Assembly: GCA_032622095.1 (NCBI GenBank)
Contig: CP136069.1
Coordinates: 101,894,278 to 101,958,277, forward strand
Length of the DNA stretch: 64,000 nucleotides
Reading direction: 5' to 3'
Source: Siphonodentalium dalli
Lineage: Eukaryota > Mollusca > Scaphopoda > Gadilida > Siphonodentaliidae
Part shown: in pieces, positions 43,763-55,830 of the stretch
Layout of the letters: each line of letters starts with the position of its first letter
Numbering within the stretch: the first letter of the stretch is position 1
The notes under the pieces: generated by a model
Seen by the model: only the letters and a program-made list of their open reading frames with translations
The model's database searches: none
What the model was told of the DNA's origin: nothing
Position numbers and translations under genes: made by a program

Positions 43763-44377
43763 GCAAGCAATCTGAGTATGTATTAACCTGTGAAAGAGCT
43801 GAGAGCAGCCGCATGTATTTTGAGTACAAAAATTTATTGAGGTGAAGCTACCAAAGTATAATAGAAGAATGCTGCCTTAGAAGGAGCTGGATGTTGCCAT
43901 CGATTTCAGATATTGGTAGACAGACATGTATGTGTGGGTAACACAAACAAAAAACGCCATCCTGGAACGGCTAATATAAAGGTACCGGTAAGGTGGGAAA
44001 TTAATAAGGTGGCGACCAACGAAAAGGCATCGTGAGAAAAAAGGTGACTAAAAACAGCGTGTATACGAGCCATTAAAAAAAATTGATCCTCAAGCCAGAA
44101 AATTGACGAGTTGGAAACAACTGGCAACATAAAGGAAGCAGCCCCTTAACATAACTTAAGATCGTAAAGCGTGTTGACAGTAAAAGATCCTGCCCAGAAA
44201 ACAATATTTTCAGATGATTGGAAAATGTGAGATAAGTTCTTGCGAAAGCTGTTAAAATTAAATTTGGTTGGTCTTCTGGTATGCAAGAGCTATGTTTTTT
44301 CCGAATGGGGTTGATTCCGGTATGAGATCAAAACTCGCGAATACGCATAGCACCACACAAGCCGCAAAAAGCCACTG
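43763..44377. other. Ngaro interior without a recognised frame
   Basis: Lies between the SGNH frame and gag. Only short frames are present. Confidence 0.4.
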
Positions 44378-45060
44378 TTAACTACCGGTATATAAACATA
44401 TAATCAATACCAGGAAACCCGGTTTAGTGCGAAAAGAATAGCTCCCCTGAGACTTTTTGAATAAAGGTGTGTGCCAAGAGTAAAAATGCACCCCATCTGT
44501 TAGGACATCTAGCGCCTGGACTTGAAGGCAACCATGATGCCAAGTCTTCACCTTGCTGGAGCGATCAGAGAGGACAACACTGTTGTACTGATTGAGAATC
44601 TCTACCTGTTTGTTGTATAAGTCCTGAGTCTTGTCCCCTCTGATTCTCGTGCGAGGAAAAGCTTGGCTTGCAACAATGAATTTTACCGATTTAATATGGA
44701 GCATGTCGGCTAACAGTTCATCAGTGTTACTCCCAACAGTCTGAGGAAACTCCGAGGATAAATCATTGCCCCCAATTTGGGTCACAATGATATGGGGGCG
44801 GAATTTCCGAAGGCGAGGTAAGTACTCGCTGGCAGAACCAATGGTGTAACCCCCCTTTGCAAAGAATTGGATGTCCACTGAACGGCCGTCATGCTCTGAC
44901 AATTTGAAAGCTTCTGCGTAATTATACAGTAAATGGTTAACGATGTGTCGACCAAGTCGTAGCCTCAATCGTTTACGAAGGAAATTCCCAAACGGACAAT
45001 AAAAGAATGTCCCACAATTGCAATACGAGTGTGGTTACGCCGGCTCTTAGCGCTCGGCAT
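44378..45060 (-). pseudogene. SGNH hydrolase-like frame of the Ngaro element
   Basis: A start at about 45060 (MPSAKSRR) leads to block I as IVGHSFIVRLG at about 45014. A one-base frame break near 44980 follows, then a 196-codon frame from 44968. That frame keeps block II (KGGYTIGS, residues 38-45), block III (GGND at 66-69) and block V (DGVH at 158-161). These are the serine, glycine, asparagine and histidine blocks of SGNH esterases. In block I the usual GDS is GHS. Some Ngaro and CR1-type retroelements carry SGNH domains, and their role in retrotransposition is unproven. Confidence 0.75.
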
Positions 45061-45193
45061 GACAAAGTTTGCTCCGTTTATTTTTATCCAAAACTATGAA
45101 AATTAAACGTGACCGTTCGAAATAAATGTACCCAACGTGGTAAGGAAAAATATACTAACCAAACATGCTAAAATTAAAGTCAGATTACCTTGT

Positions 45194-45593
45194 AAATTAA
45201 GAAAAAACACAGGCTCTTTTCCGGAGAAAATATTTTTGATTGTTCCTGTTTTGAGGTTACCGGAAAAGAGGCTGGGTTCAGCGTCTCCGTTTCTCTCTTC
45301 TGCAATTCATGCGCGCGAACGCGAAATAGTCCCAAACAAAAGTTGTCTGTAGGACGTGAATAATTTTATTGTCGATTGAAAATCTGTATTGTCGATCTGT
45401 TATACAAACGGGAAAGTTGTTGTGTGCGATGATATGTAAACAGATCGTAATTGGAAAGTTATAGGAAGAAAGGAAAATATTTTTTGTAACAACAAGACGC
45501 TGCCGCTAGAGGGCGGAGTTCAGTTTAACTAGAAAATACGCGGTCGATTCCATAAATTGTTGAAGGGGTGCTGTTGCCCCCTTACCGTTATTT
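45194..45593 (-). repeat. Ngaro terminal repeat A, upstream copy
   Basis: This 400-bp copy marks the 5' end of the element on the minus strand. It matches 37536-37926 and, in its outer 174 bp, also 38689-38862. The outer edge is blurred by an insertion of about 10 bp (GCCCCCTTACC region). Confidence 0.85.
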
Positions 45594-45954
45594 CTTCACT
45601 GACAAATTTTATGGACTCACTTAATCCACAGCGCACTATAGGCTTCACATGTTTGTCACTGTTGTGTGTAGTCTGTAGATGGCCAGAATTGTATTCTGAC
45701 CCGAGTCACAGTGATTGAGGCTGAGCCTGAAGTCGGTGATTACTAAATCACTAAATGAGTAAATCAGTGAGTCAGCTTTTAAATGTCCATTTTTCTGATT
45801 TCCTTGACCTGACATGCAGTGACAGCTATTAAATTTGGTGAAGTAGAAGACACAATTTGCCACTTGCAACACTAACCAGTCCAGGTGAAAAAAGACTTAA
45901 CATTTAACAGAACAAGTCAAATCATAGTGGAGCGGACGGAACCGATTTCAGAAC
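45594..45954. other. Unassigned spacer
   Basis: No gene, RNA or repeat was recognised. Confidence 0.35.
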
Positions 45955-47749
45955 GTTTAGTTCATCGGCACCACACACGGGCTTGTGATACATCATTTTG
46001 AAGGTTATGACATTCCGCATCGGATAGGACCCGGTGTGAAATATTCAAATGATGCAAAAGATGATTTTTAGCTGATTAAGTGCCAAAATTCAGCAAAAAT
46101 CCCTGTTTTTGTAAAATTCGGCAAAATGAGATATAGTCTAGAAAAGTGCGGATATATATACCGCATACGACAATATGCTGAATATGCCATCATATTTAAC
46201 ACGTGATGTGTTATGTAAGATTATTTCAACCCTCACCCCAAAATTCAGCAAAAAATCACTGTTTTAGGGAAATTCGGCACAAATGAATACAAAAGCACAG
46301 ATATTCGGGATATGTTTGTGCTATGATATAGCAGGTTACAAACTTGTAAATACAAAGTAATGAAATGCCATGATTGCGGTGATAGATGTCAAAATTTCTT
46401 AAATTTACGTGGAATACAGACAAAAAATCATTCATTTTCAGTTGTTTCGTCCCTCTTAATAGGCGATTATTCAGTATTACATTGAATGGACATACAGTAT
46501 ATAGTATAGAAACTAATATATACTGCATATGACTGTAAGATAATGATGTCATTCTTTGCCATAGATGCTATGTGGTGGTAGATTGTGTCACCCCCACCCC
46601 AAAATTCAGAAGAAAAAATAATCAGTTTTAGAAATTTCGGTATGGCAGAATACAAAAGCACAACTCCGATTATTTTGTGCTATTATATTGAAGTCTACCC
46701 ACTTCGGGATATACATTCTGATAACGTCATGGTATCATTTACAGATGGCAAATTTCGGAGTTTTCTGATGAAAGTAGACCGAAAATCGTGAAATATAAAC
46801 TTGTTTTGCCCCTCAACATGGGTGATAATTCAATTCCATTTTGAACAATAATCCAGGACAAACTTCAAGAGTTGACGAGACACATAACGCATATGAATGT
46901 TTTCGGATTGTGTCATCTTCTGTCGCATTTGTTTGGTTATATTGCACCCATCGCCCCAACAATACAATACATTGCAAGATGAGACAAGCAAGGAATATTC
47001 CTATACACATTTATGCATTATACACATACCTTATCAAGCTGAGGCGTTTGATATATAGTTACTTGAGTTGAAGAAATTACATCATTGTATATGTTTACTT
47101 CGCATAATATAGCTTCACATTTGTATAAGATTATACGTATTGGGAGGTTTAGTTATTGTTAATAACCAGGTTCAGCCACAGTACATGTAACTTGTAACGT
47201 GTGTTGCCATTACCAACGAAATCACCTGACTCACATGACCATTCCGCTTACATGTACACCATCAAACAACCGTTTAGACGTTTTGTGTCAAATGTGCAGC
47301 ATTGCGAAATGTGTATCAGAGGGGTGTCCAATCTTTATATCAATCGACGAACATGTGCTTAGTTAACTTTTGTTAAATTCTTCAGCAGCGGTGACCACGC
47401 CGTTACTTTTCCCAAATGGGTTGTTGGTACGACTTCCTTCACATACCGTAGGTCGTCTGCACCCTGTGACCGATGAAAGTCAAAGTTTGTTTGTATCTGG
47501 GTGCAGAAATGTTCCCCAATGAGGTCTCATAGCCTACTCTTCTTCGATACACATAGAGGGTTTTTAGCGACCAATGGGCTTGAACTGCCCACGAGACGGC
47601 ACAGCCATTAAGGTGAGCTCGCGATCTCACCACATCTATTCATGGCTCAACCCTGCAAGTTGAGCCAAGGGGTCGTGTTTGGAATGAACCTGCAGCCACC
47701 CGGGACTTGATGTCCCCCGTGGCTGCCACTTCCCTTTAATCATATAATA

Positions 47750-49440
47750 GAATATTTGTTTTACACCAACAGTACTGTACAAACAGTATATACACTGTAT
47801 ATCTGTGACTCTCATTTCTGGGAGTCATCATCCACGACTTTGCCCTATGGGGACCTTCCCACAGTATTTGGGGTTTTAATGCGTCACGATCTTCTTGGTC
47901 ACAGCCATCAAATCGAGCCTTGTCATCAACCTTGCGATGTTTTTTAATTCTATCTATCGTCCTTGAATCCCCATTGGGGTACCATGGCGCCGTTTCTGGG
48001 TTGGGCCATATTTCTTGGAATATGATGAGGAACAGATGCCGTAATATCTCCAAGGCCTTGGTCATTACATGTCGAATTTCTCTGACCATGTATGTCTTCC
48101 AATATGTTACGAAGAATATATTTCTCCTGTGCATTTGATTTCACTCCATGATAGGGTGGTTTTGGTTCAGCTCTTTGAAACTCATCCCCATTGTTTATGG
48201 TAGCAGAAACTACTGCTGTATTGCCATGTGATCATAGAGACCCATAATAGGTTCGTTAAGCTTTCTGAGCATTTGGGAATGTCCAGACCTTCCAGGAGTC
48301 ACATATGGCATATTCTGCCAATATATGTGTTCTCTACGATCCGTGCCTGATCCGTGGTGCGTATCGTGGTATAAGTGGGCTCGTGATCCACAGTGTCAAA
48401 AGTTCCAATTCCTTCTGTGGAATTTGTGTTGATGTGTTCTGACAAGTGACGAGAAGATACTATCTCTGGCAGAGTTTCCGATGAGTTAGATGATACAACT
48501 CGGTAAGCCTTATTCGTTTCGTTGGACTCAATGATCAGCAGCTCGTGTGCTACATCATTTATGTAACATATGATGTTTATCTTCCGATAAGTAGTCATAC
48601 AGTTTCTTTGAGAGTATGGAAACTGTTGTTCCAGTACCAATCAGAAACCTCACTGGCTGCCCATAGATTGCAATCTAAATATAGCCACCCTCTTCAGAAG
48701 AGCTGTACATGTATCTAACAAACTCGTTGGAGTTACGATGTCCATTGTGTTCTGCTCGTCTCCCCTACCACGATAGGCATTATGACACATGTCGCGTGGA
48801 TTGTGAGAAGTTCTGCATCTGGTGCGTTCTTTGTATTCGTTTGTGTTATAATCAGGATTATCATTATAATTATGTCTCCACTGTCTATCGTCACGACAGT
48901 CCACACAGGACTCATTTGTGTTACTCTTTTTCTCCTTGTTTTGGTTCTCCAAGTTTGTCATTCTTTGTTAATATCCCCTTTACACCTCTTCACATCAGTC
49001 AATATTTGTTTTATCTCCTTCGTCTCAGAGATGGACTGTGATATCTGGGACGGTTGTGAGCTATTTTGAGTTTTCCCATTAGAACCAGTTTGGGGCTTCA
49101 GTTCATCTCTTATCTTTTTGAGTTCTTCAAACTCTATATTTTTGCTTTGTGTTGAGTCTGCTTCATTTACTGCCCTAGCATAGTATTTAGCCCTATGTTT
49201 GTCAGACTTGGCAAAAGCCTCTAATTCAACTACATGTTTTATGCTCTCACAAAGAGAGCCCGGTCTTGCTTGTTTTGCCCTGAGCGTATGTCTGGACCAT
49301 ACAAACCACCAATGAATTGGTCCTTTGCCAAGGTGTCTCTCAATTCATGTGTTGCAGTGTGATATAACATATTGGGTAGGAGTCCTAGGAGTAGGTCACC
49401 GAGTGTTCCTTGCGCCAATCATCTCATCAATTTCCAATCC
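47750..49440 (-). pseudogene. Decayed, deleted Ty3/gypsy gag-pol
   Basis: Reading leftward, a gag stretch at about 49400-49275 (HELRDTLAKDQFIGGLYGPD) shifts frame to RPGSLCESIKHVVELEAF near 49250-49200. A charged region reaches 48965, and a cysteine-rich remnant lies at about 48920-48770. A protease-like stretch follows at about 48650-48560 (GQPVRFLIGTGTTVSILSKK), where the expected active-site DTG reads GTG. Near 47860, LKPQILWEGPHRAKS resembles the end of a gypsy integrase. Most of RT and the integrase core are missing. The fragment lies between the arms of the inverted repeat. Confidence 0.55.
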
Positions 49441-51329
49441 ATTTATATTGGAACACATTTCAAAGTGTGCTTGGTGATCTAACCATGATCTTGTGCATTA
49501 TAGCTATCTGGTGTCACAAATTGTTTCCGTTTTTCATCGGATATTCTAGAACAATTTCGGTTCGGGTGGTATTTAGTGCAATGCATTACAATGCATGCAT
49601 ACAGTAAATTATTATTTGCTGTGTTGGCACTTGACAGCTTACGCATAATAACCTATTGCACGCATGAATTACGCATATGGTGCTACAGGTACATCACTAG
49701 AATATGTGTTCTTTCTATCAGTTGTCGATTTTTAATAGTTTCGAGAAACTCAAGTATATGGGCACGCGAGTTTTGCACGCATTCATCTAGTGTACAACTA
49801 ACAATAAGTATCATGTAAACAACAGAATTAAATACAAACATAACTATAGCACAATGCTGCGTGTGGTGAGAAGATTGAATGCAATGAACGGCACTATTTT
49901 CTCCAAAATGGACTCGCAGTCGATCGTCAATTCTGTAAAAATGAGTTTAGACCGTACGAAACACATACGCCTACCATAAGCTATACTTGTAATTCTTATA
50001 TGTATATTACTACTATAATAGTAGTTCGTACCAACAACCCATTTGGGAAAAATAACGGCGTGGTCACCGCTGCTGAAGAATTTAACAAAAGTTCACTAAG
50101 CACAGGTTCGTCGATTGATATAAAAATTGGACACCCCATTGATACACATTTCGCAATGCTGCACATTTGACACAAAACGTCTAAACGGTTGAATGATGGT
50201 GTACGTGTAAGTAGAATGGTCATGTGAGTCGTGTGCTTTCATTGGTAATGGCAACACACGTTACAAGTTACATGTACTGTGGCTGAACCTGGTTATTAAC
50301 AATAACTAAACCTCCCAATACGTATAATCTTATACAACTGTGAAGCTATATTATGCGAAGTAAACATATACAATGATGTAATTTCTTCAACTCAAGTAAC
50401 TATCAAACGCCCAGCTTGATAAAGTATGTGTATAATGAATAAATGTGTATAGGAATATTCCGTGTTTGTCTCATCTTGCAATGTATTGTATTGTTGGGGC
50501 GATGGGTGCAACAACGTAACCAAACAAATGCGACAGAAGATGATACAATCCGAAAACATTCATATGCATCATGTGTCTCGTCAACGCTTGAGAGTTTGTC
50601 CTGGATTATTGTTCAACATCGAATTGAATTATCACCCATGTAGAGGGGCAAACAAGTTTATATTTCACGATTTTCGGTCTACTTTCATCAGAAAACTCCG
50701 AAATTTGCCATCTGTAAATGATACCATGACGCTATCAGAATGTATATCTCGAAGTGGGTAGACTTCAATATAATAGCACAAAATAATCGGAGTTGTGCTT
50801 TTGTATTCTGCAATACCGAAATTTCTGAGTTTGTTTCTTCTGAATTTTGGGGTGGGGGTGACACAATCTACCACCACATATCATATCTGGCAAAGAATGA
50901 CATCTTTATCATACAAACATATGCAGTATATATTTCCACAAGTTTCTATACTATATACGGGATGTCCATTCAATGCAATACTGAATACTCGCCTATTAAG
51001 AGGGGCGAAACAACTGAAAATGAATGATTTTTTGTCTATTTTCCACGTAAATTTAAGAATTATTTACATCTATCACCGCAATCATGGCATTTCATTACTT
51101 TGTATTTATAAGTGTGTAACCTGCTATATCATAGCACAAACATATCCCGAATATCTGTGCCTTTGTATTCATTTGTGCCGAATTTCCCTAAAACAGTGAC
51201 TTTTTGCTGAATTTTGGGGTGAGGGTTGAAATCATTTTACATAACACATCACGTGTTAAATATGATGGCATATTCGGCATATTGTCGTATGCGGTATGTA
51301 TATCCGCACTTTTCTAGACTATATACGAT

Positions 51330-52570
51330 ATCCTTGGTCAAAACAATATTGATCTATCGCCCATTAAGTGAGGCAACAAAAATGAAAAATTGCGGTGTTT
51401 TGTCTATTTTTACAATAAATCTAAAACAAATCTTCTTTATATCAGAGAAATCATACCACTATCATAGTAAATGTCTAAAGGTATTTGTAATACGACCCTG
51501 CCTAACTATGCTTAAAAGCCATGTCCTGATTGGCCAGTGGCCCGAGTTACCATGGCTATCTCGTTCCAGTTTTGTGGTACAATTCTACTTTTTCCAATTG
51601 TACCACGAAAAAAATCGGTTTATTCAGATTGCCGCACGCGACTTTTCCCGTCTTTTCTAACTCCGCGCAAACGGGGCATCAACGGAGTACACCCGCACCC
51701 GTAACCCTTTGAATTTTTCTACATCTTGACAATCTTGCGAATTTTCTAGCGATTTGTCGCTTGAAACCAATTTGGTTGCCAATGAATATGGTCCAAATGA
51801 TGTTATGGTATATTGATATATGTTACGACCAAAGAAACTTACTTAATAAGTATATTAAATGACAAAATACATCCATGGGGCCGGGCTGTGCATTCGTCGA
51901 TTCGAATCTCGATCATATTCGATATTTCGGAATCAAGTTGAAAATGAAAGCGTTTGTTCACCAGTATACAGAAGGGGAATAAGATTAGTTTAGTAAACTA
52001 GATCATTTAGATCGCTTTGTGTAAGGAAAATGGTCCATAGTCGATGATCAGATTCATGTTGTCCCAACAACGTTCAAAACAGAAATGACCGAAATCGTAT
52101 TTCCTGTACAATTTAAATGAAACGCACGGGCGCCGCTGAAAACACATCGTTTTTTAGCCAATCACAACGATTATTTCTAGAAGAGGTGCCTCGAAAAGTC
52201 AACGGGGGAATTTCATAACAAGACAAGACATTACCAGAGTACTCCATGCAAAGAAATCGAGTACGCCCAATACGAATTACACCACGAAATGTTTTCTCAC
52301 CTGAGACCGAAAAAGCGCAGTATTTCGTTGACTATTCAGTCGAATTGTGACCATAAACTTTCAGTCGTATTACAATTAAGAAATAAATACACGGTGTATC
52401 GGTGTGTATGGTCAAGTTGTACCACAAAAAACTGATTGTAGGACTCCGCTACGCGTCGTCCTACAATCAGTTTTTTGTGGTACAACTTGACCATACACAC
52501 CTCTACACCGTGTATTTATTTCTTAAATAGACTACAATATTTTAGCGGAAAATGTTCGCGTTTCTATACT
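51330..52570. other. Extra DNA in the right arm, with hairpins
   Basis: Begins with one more arm unit (to about 51500). A hairpin of GTGGTACAATT and AATTGTACCAC lies at 51568-51608, then AT-rich DNA, then the long palindrome at 52375. No gene. Confidence 0.5.
52375..52527. repeat. Palindrome with 70-bp arms
   Basis: Two arms of about 70 bp with two or three mismatches surround a 13-base centre TCCGCTACGCGTC. The inner arm is ACTGATTGTAGGAC, and the arm also holds GTCAAGTTGTACCACAAAAA. Confidence 0.88.
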
Positions 52571-52753
52571 TTTATTTCCCATTTTGACGAATTTTACAAA
52601 AACAGGGATTTTTGCTGAATTTTGGCACTTAATCAGCTAAAAATCATCTTTTGCATCATTTGTATACTTCAAACCGGGTCCTATCCGATGCGGAATGTCA
52701 TAACCTTCAAAATGATGTATCACAAGCCCGTGTGTGATGCCGATGGACTAAAC

Positions 52754-53445
52754 TCCTACTTCTAGTGAGCTTTTTGAGTTTGTCACCGTGAGTGGGGACC
52801 ACAGACCAGTGACCTTCATTTTCATATTTTTTCAGTCACAGATTAATTTTCATATTTTTCCAGTCACACTCACAGACTCATCATTAATCAGTTTCTTTTC
52901 CGACTGACTGAGTTTCATTTTCACTGTTCAACTTCAGAAGTCTGGAATGGAGGCTTCACACACAATGTATGCCCAATCGAGTGGCTTATACCCATAAAAT
53001 TCAGTACGAGAACCACAACTGAAGTTCGAATGGCAAGCGCCAATAACTAATTCCACTGGTCTGGTCGACGCCATTTTCTGACGAAAATTACGTCATCATT
53101 TGCAACGTTGCATGACCTAATAACTGAAACGGGACGGAATCTGACGAGGTTTGCTGAATGCTATGCACCTCGGCAGGAAACGTAAACCGACCTCGGTCAA
53201 CCACAAAGGCCCCATAGGTCCGAATCGCCCGGATGTAAACAAAACATTTGAGGTTGATAGAGTCATATAGAGTATAGAAATTAGTGACGTCACAACTATA
53301 CTTGCGTCGCTTACGAACCGTAAAACAACCAAAAATTGTCCATCTACCAAATGGTACGATAAATGATATGCCATTCCTCACAAATAAGCGAATACAAATA
53401 TAACTTCGATAAAAATTAGATAACACGAATTTAAAAAAGTTTTTT
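52754..53445. other. Stretch without a recognised feature
   Basis: Has short repeats of TTTTCATATTTTT.CAGTCACA near 52820-52870. The 136-codon minus-strand frame ending here overlaps the tRNA-like relic and does not look like a protein. Confidence 0.4.
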
Positions 53446-53454
53446 TTTTTATTA

Positions 53455-53525
53455 AAAACTCGACGCCATGAATTGAACCCTGACCGCCAGCGTGACAATC
53501 GAGAACGAAACCCACACGACTATTG
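53455..53525 (-). pseudogene. tRNA-Asp-like relic, possible SINE head
   Basis: On the minus strand GTCGTGTGGGTTTCG resembles an A box, TTGTCACGCTGG matches the anticodon arm of tRNA-Asp(GTC), and GGTTCAATTC is a B box. An A-rich tail (TTTTTAATAAAAAAAAAA) follows. The T stem does not pair well, so it is not a working tRNA. Confidence 0.35.
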
Positions 53526-53529
53526 TGTT

Positions 53530-54260
53530 TTATTTTATAGCGCCCTCTCTGTTTCAGCGCGGCCAGTTCAAACTATGTATATATCTATAAGTATTTTATT
53601 TGTTTTCATGACTGTTAATTATATCCCATTAAATATTTTCTAAAAATGACGCCTGTAATACCTGTGTATGACATATGGGGCATTTTATTATACAAGGCCC
53701 ATGCATGACTGTTCACAATTGTTATTGCTATATACCTAAACTAAACAGCTCCATTCTAACATGTGATACAAAATTTCAGAAAGTCCCTTTCAATTGTTCT
53801 GGAGTTATAATTAGTACACTATAGAGCAATAATAACATGCAGTTAATCATTTTCTTAAATGTATAGGCATCTACTTCATCTATCATACAGTTTTGGAACT
53901 TCTGTCTATCTATCTGTCTGTCTGTCTGTACGTGTGAGTTGGCCTATGTGTGTTATAGGCTCGAAAACTGCTCAACCGATCCTACTCGAATTTGGTATAT
54001 AGGCCTACTTTGATCCCGTGAACAATATGAACAGGTCCAATTTCACGTGCGACGGTATCCTTGATCTTGACCTCGCCCATATCCGACTGAAAGTTCTGGA
54101 CTTTGACCGATCAAACTCAAATTTGCTATGTAGGCCTACTTTGATCTCGGGAACAATATGGGCGGGTCCAATTTTACGTGCGACCGGGTCCTTAACCTTG
54201 ACCTCGCTTTGTTTCAAATTAACAAGAAAATTAAGATGACATTTCTTAAGATCAATCATT
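53530..54260. repeat. Tandem duplication with TTGACCTCGC
   Basis: Two units of about 120 bp (about 53976-54095 and 54100-54220) share AGGCCTACTTTGATC, GGAACAATATG and TCCAATTT(C/T)ACGTGCGAC. A TCTG/TCTA microsatellite lies at 53905-53930. The part before 53890 is unassigned. Confidence 0.6.
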
Positions 54261-55500
54261 CGCGTGCATATATATTCATAGATTCAAATTAAATTTTAAC
54301 GCTAAGAACAATGGTTTATTAACATGAACATTAAAGTATTGCGGCGAAGTAGAAGTGTATATAAGGAAATATTATAGACTGTTCTGCGAAATGATGAGGG
54401 AGTTCCAAATGTATTACAATTGGCGGAAGTGAGATACATGTGTACAATAGAAGTACTGCAAAGTCCACCCGTATCGTCGTCAACCTTTGCTATATAGCGG
54501 GGATGGCGCGAACGCATGTGCACGATTTCTCAACAACAATAAACTTTCTTGACAAAATCACACGACTGTAAATAAGAGAAATTTTTCGAAACTGACCACT
54601 TCTAAAAAAAATATAGTGGGACGGGACCTCGTCTCCATGCATTATACGTTTTAGGAATTGATATCTCCTAAACTCACGGACATCTGAATATGTATATGTA
54701 TCAGCACATTATAAACGTCGAACTGAATAAACCATTGACTTCTAGATTTATGGTTTTAATGAGTTTTTCTTTTTATGATCTCTTGAGTTTGAGGGTGATG
54801 GGTAGGCGAGTCTAGCGTGCAATTCTTTATCTGATCTCAGCTATGTCTATGACTATTTTGGTCCATTAATTGTATGTCGACCAAAATCAAAAGGTTTTCA
54901 CTGTTGAAAGTTCTGTCTAAAGAATAAGTCATAGCCGTTATACACTGGTATATATAGATCACGATGCCATGAGTTTACACTTCATATACCACTCGAGGGA
55001 ATCAAACTTCATTCTTACAAACGCTGGGGAAATGAATATATCTATCTTACAATAATATTTCCATGTAATTTAAGCATTTTAAACCCGGTGTAGTTTTACC
55101 AGTTTTTGAATGTGATTCCGTCACGCCCGTTGTGTGATTCCGACACGGCGAACAAACTGAGTTAGCTAGTAATATACACATAAGTGTGTGATAATGCGGC
55201 TTCTTTCTTCAAGGATAATGTTTCTACTTTTCTAATTTTGAACTTTTTCCAGCTCAGCTTTGCTCAATGAGCAGGGTTCTGCCATACTACGGACCAACCC
55301 TCGTAGTGAGGGAACTTTTTTGTGATTCCGGCACGGACACAATTTGGCCGAGTGTGAGATGGTAATCAATTGCACATAGCATTGTATATAATCAAACAAC
55401 TTAGTATAGTATATACAATGTTTTTAATTTTAATCGGTACCCAACTGGTCATAATTTTAGATTGTATAGGACACAGAAAAGTAAAATTCCGTAAAATTTG
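54261..55500. other. Stretch without a recognised gene
   Basis: AT-rich. Three phrases GTGATTCCG(T/G/A)CACG (near 55110, 55135 and 55320) and a fourth near 55500 form a loose repeat. Nothing else was recognised. Confidence 0.4.
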
Positions 55501-55524
55501 GTGATTCCGTCACGCTGGTATTCA

Positions 55525-55830
55525 TATATGTGTGTGTGTCCTATATAGACTCGAAAACGGCTCGACCGATTGAGCCCAAACTTCCTACCTAGGGGTACTT
55601 TTGTCCGGGAAGTGTATTTGACGGATCAAATCGTGACCCAACCTGACCTTGACCTTCAAAATGGTCAATTCAAGGTCAAATCGGGTCCAATTTCGCTTGC
55701 GCCCGTGTCCTTGCTCATATACGCTCATGTTGTCATGTTTCTGACAAAGGCATGGGACGATATATATGTGTGTATATCCTTTACTAGCAGGGTTACCCGG
55801 CGTTGCACAGGTTAATGTATAATGCTGTGG
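55525..55830 (+). repeat. GACTCGAAAACGG-type interspersed repeat
   Basis: Contains TAGACTCGAAAACGGCTCGA, GAGCCCAAACTTCCTACC, GACCTTGACCTTCAAAATGG, and ends near CAGGGTTACCCGGCGTTGCA. The phrase set recurs at 33660, 58570 and 61220. Confidence 0.6.

Larger units (their letters stand above)
37536..45593 (-). mobile_element. Ngaro-type tyrosine-recombinase retrotransposon, degenerate
   Basis: The minus-strand order is a 400-bp terminal repeat, an SGNH hydrolase frame, gag, reverse transcriptase with RNase H, tyrosine recombinase, then a block of direct repeats. There is no integrase and no LTR/duplication pair. Ngaro elements are known for split direct repeats (A1-genes-B1-A2-B2) and a tyrosine recombinase, and some carry hydrolase-like frames. 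Every gene here has frameshifts or stops, so this copy is dead. The family call is firm for tyrosine-recombinase retroelement and good for Ngaro. Confidence 0.82.
45955..52753. mobile_element. 6.8-kb inverted-repeat structure with repeat-rich arms
   Basis: The outer ends start GTTTAGT(T/C)CATCGGC. The left arm 45955-47420 matches, inverted, 50030-51326 plus 52570-52753. The arms are built from imperfect units of about 330-370 bp marked by CCCCAAAATTCAGCAAAAAA and ATTCGGCA. The right arm has an extra unit and about 1 kb of other DNA between 51327 and 52570. The matching open frames in both arms (46813-47010 and 50443-50643, and others) reflect DNA duplication, not coding. No target duplication was seen. 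Confidence 0.6.

Noticed and set aside
46813-50643. Mirror-image frames in both arms of the 6.8-kb structure as paired genes
   Set aside because: They are the same DNA in inverted copies, with frame-breaking differences elsewhere in the arms.
53088-53498. 136-codon minus-strand frame as a gene
   Set aside because: Starts inside the tRNA-like relic and has no recognisable domain.
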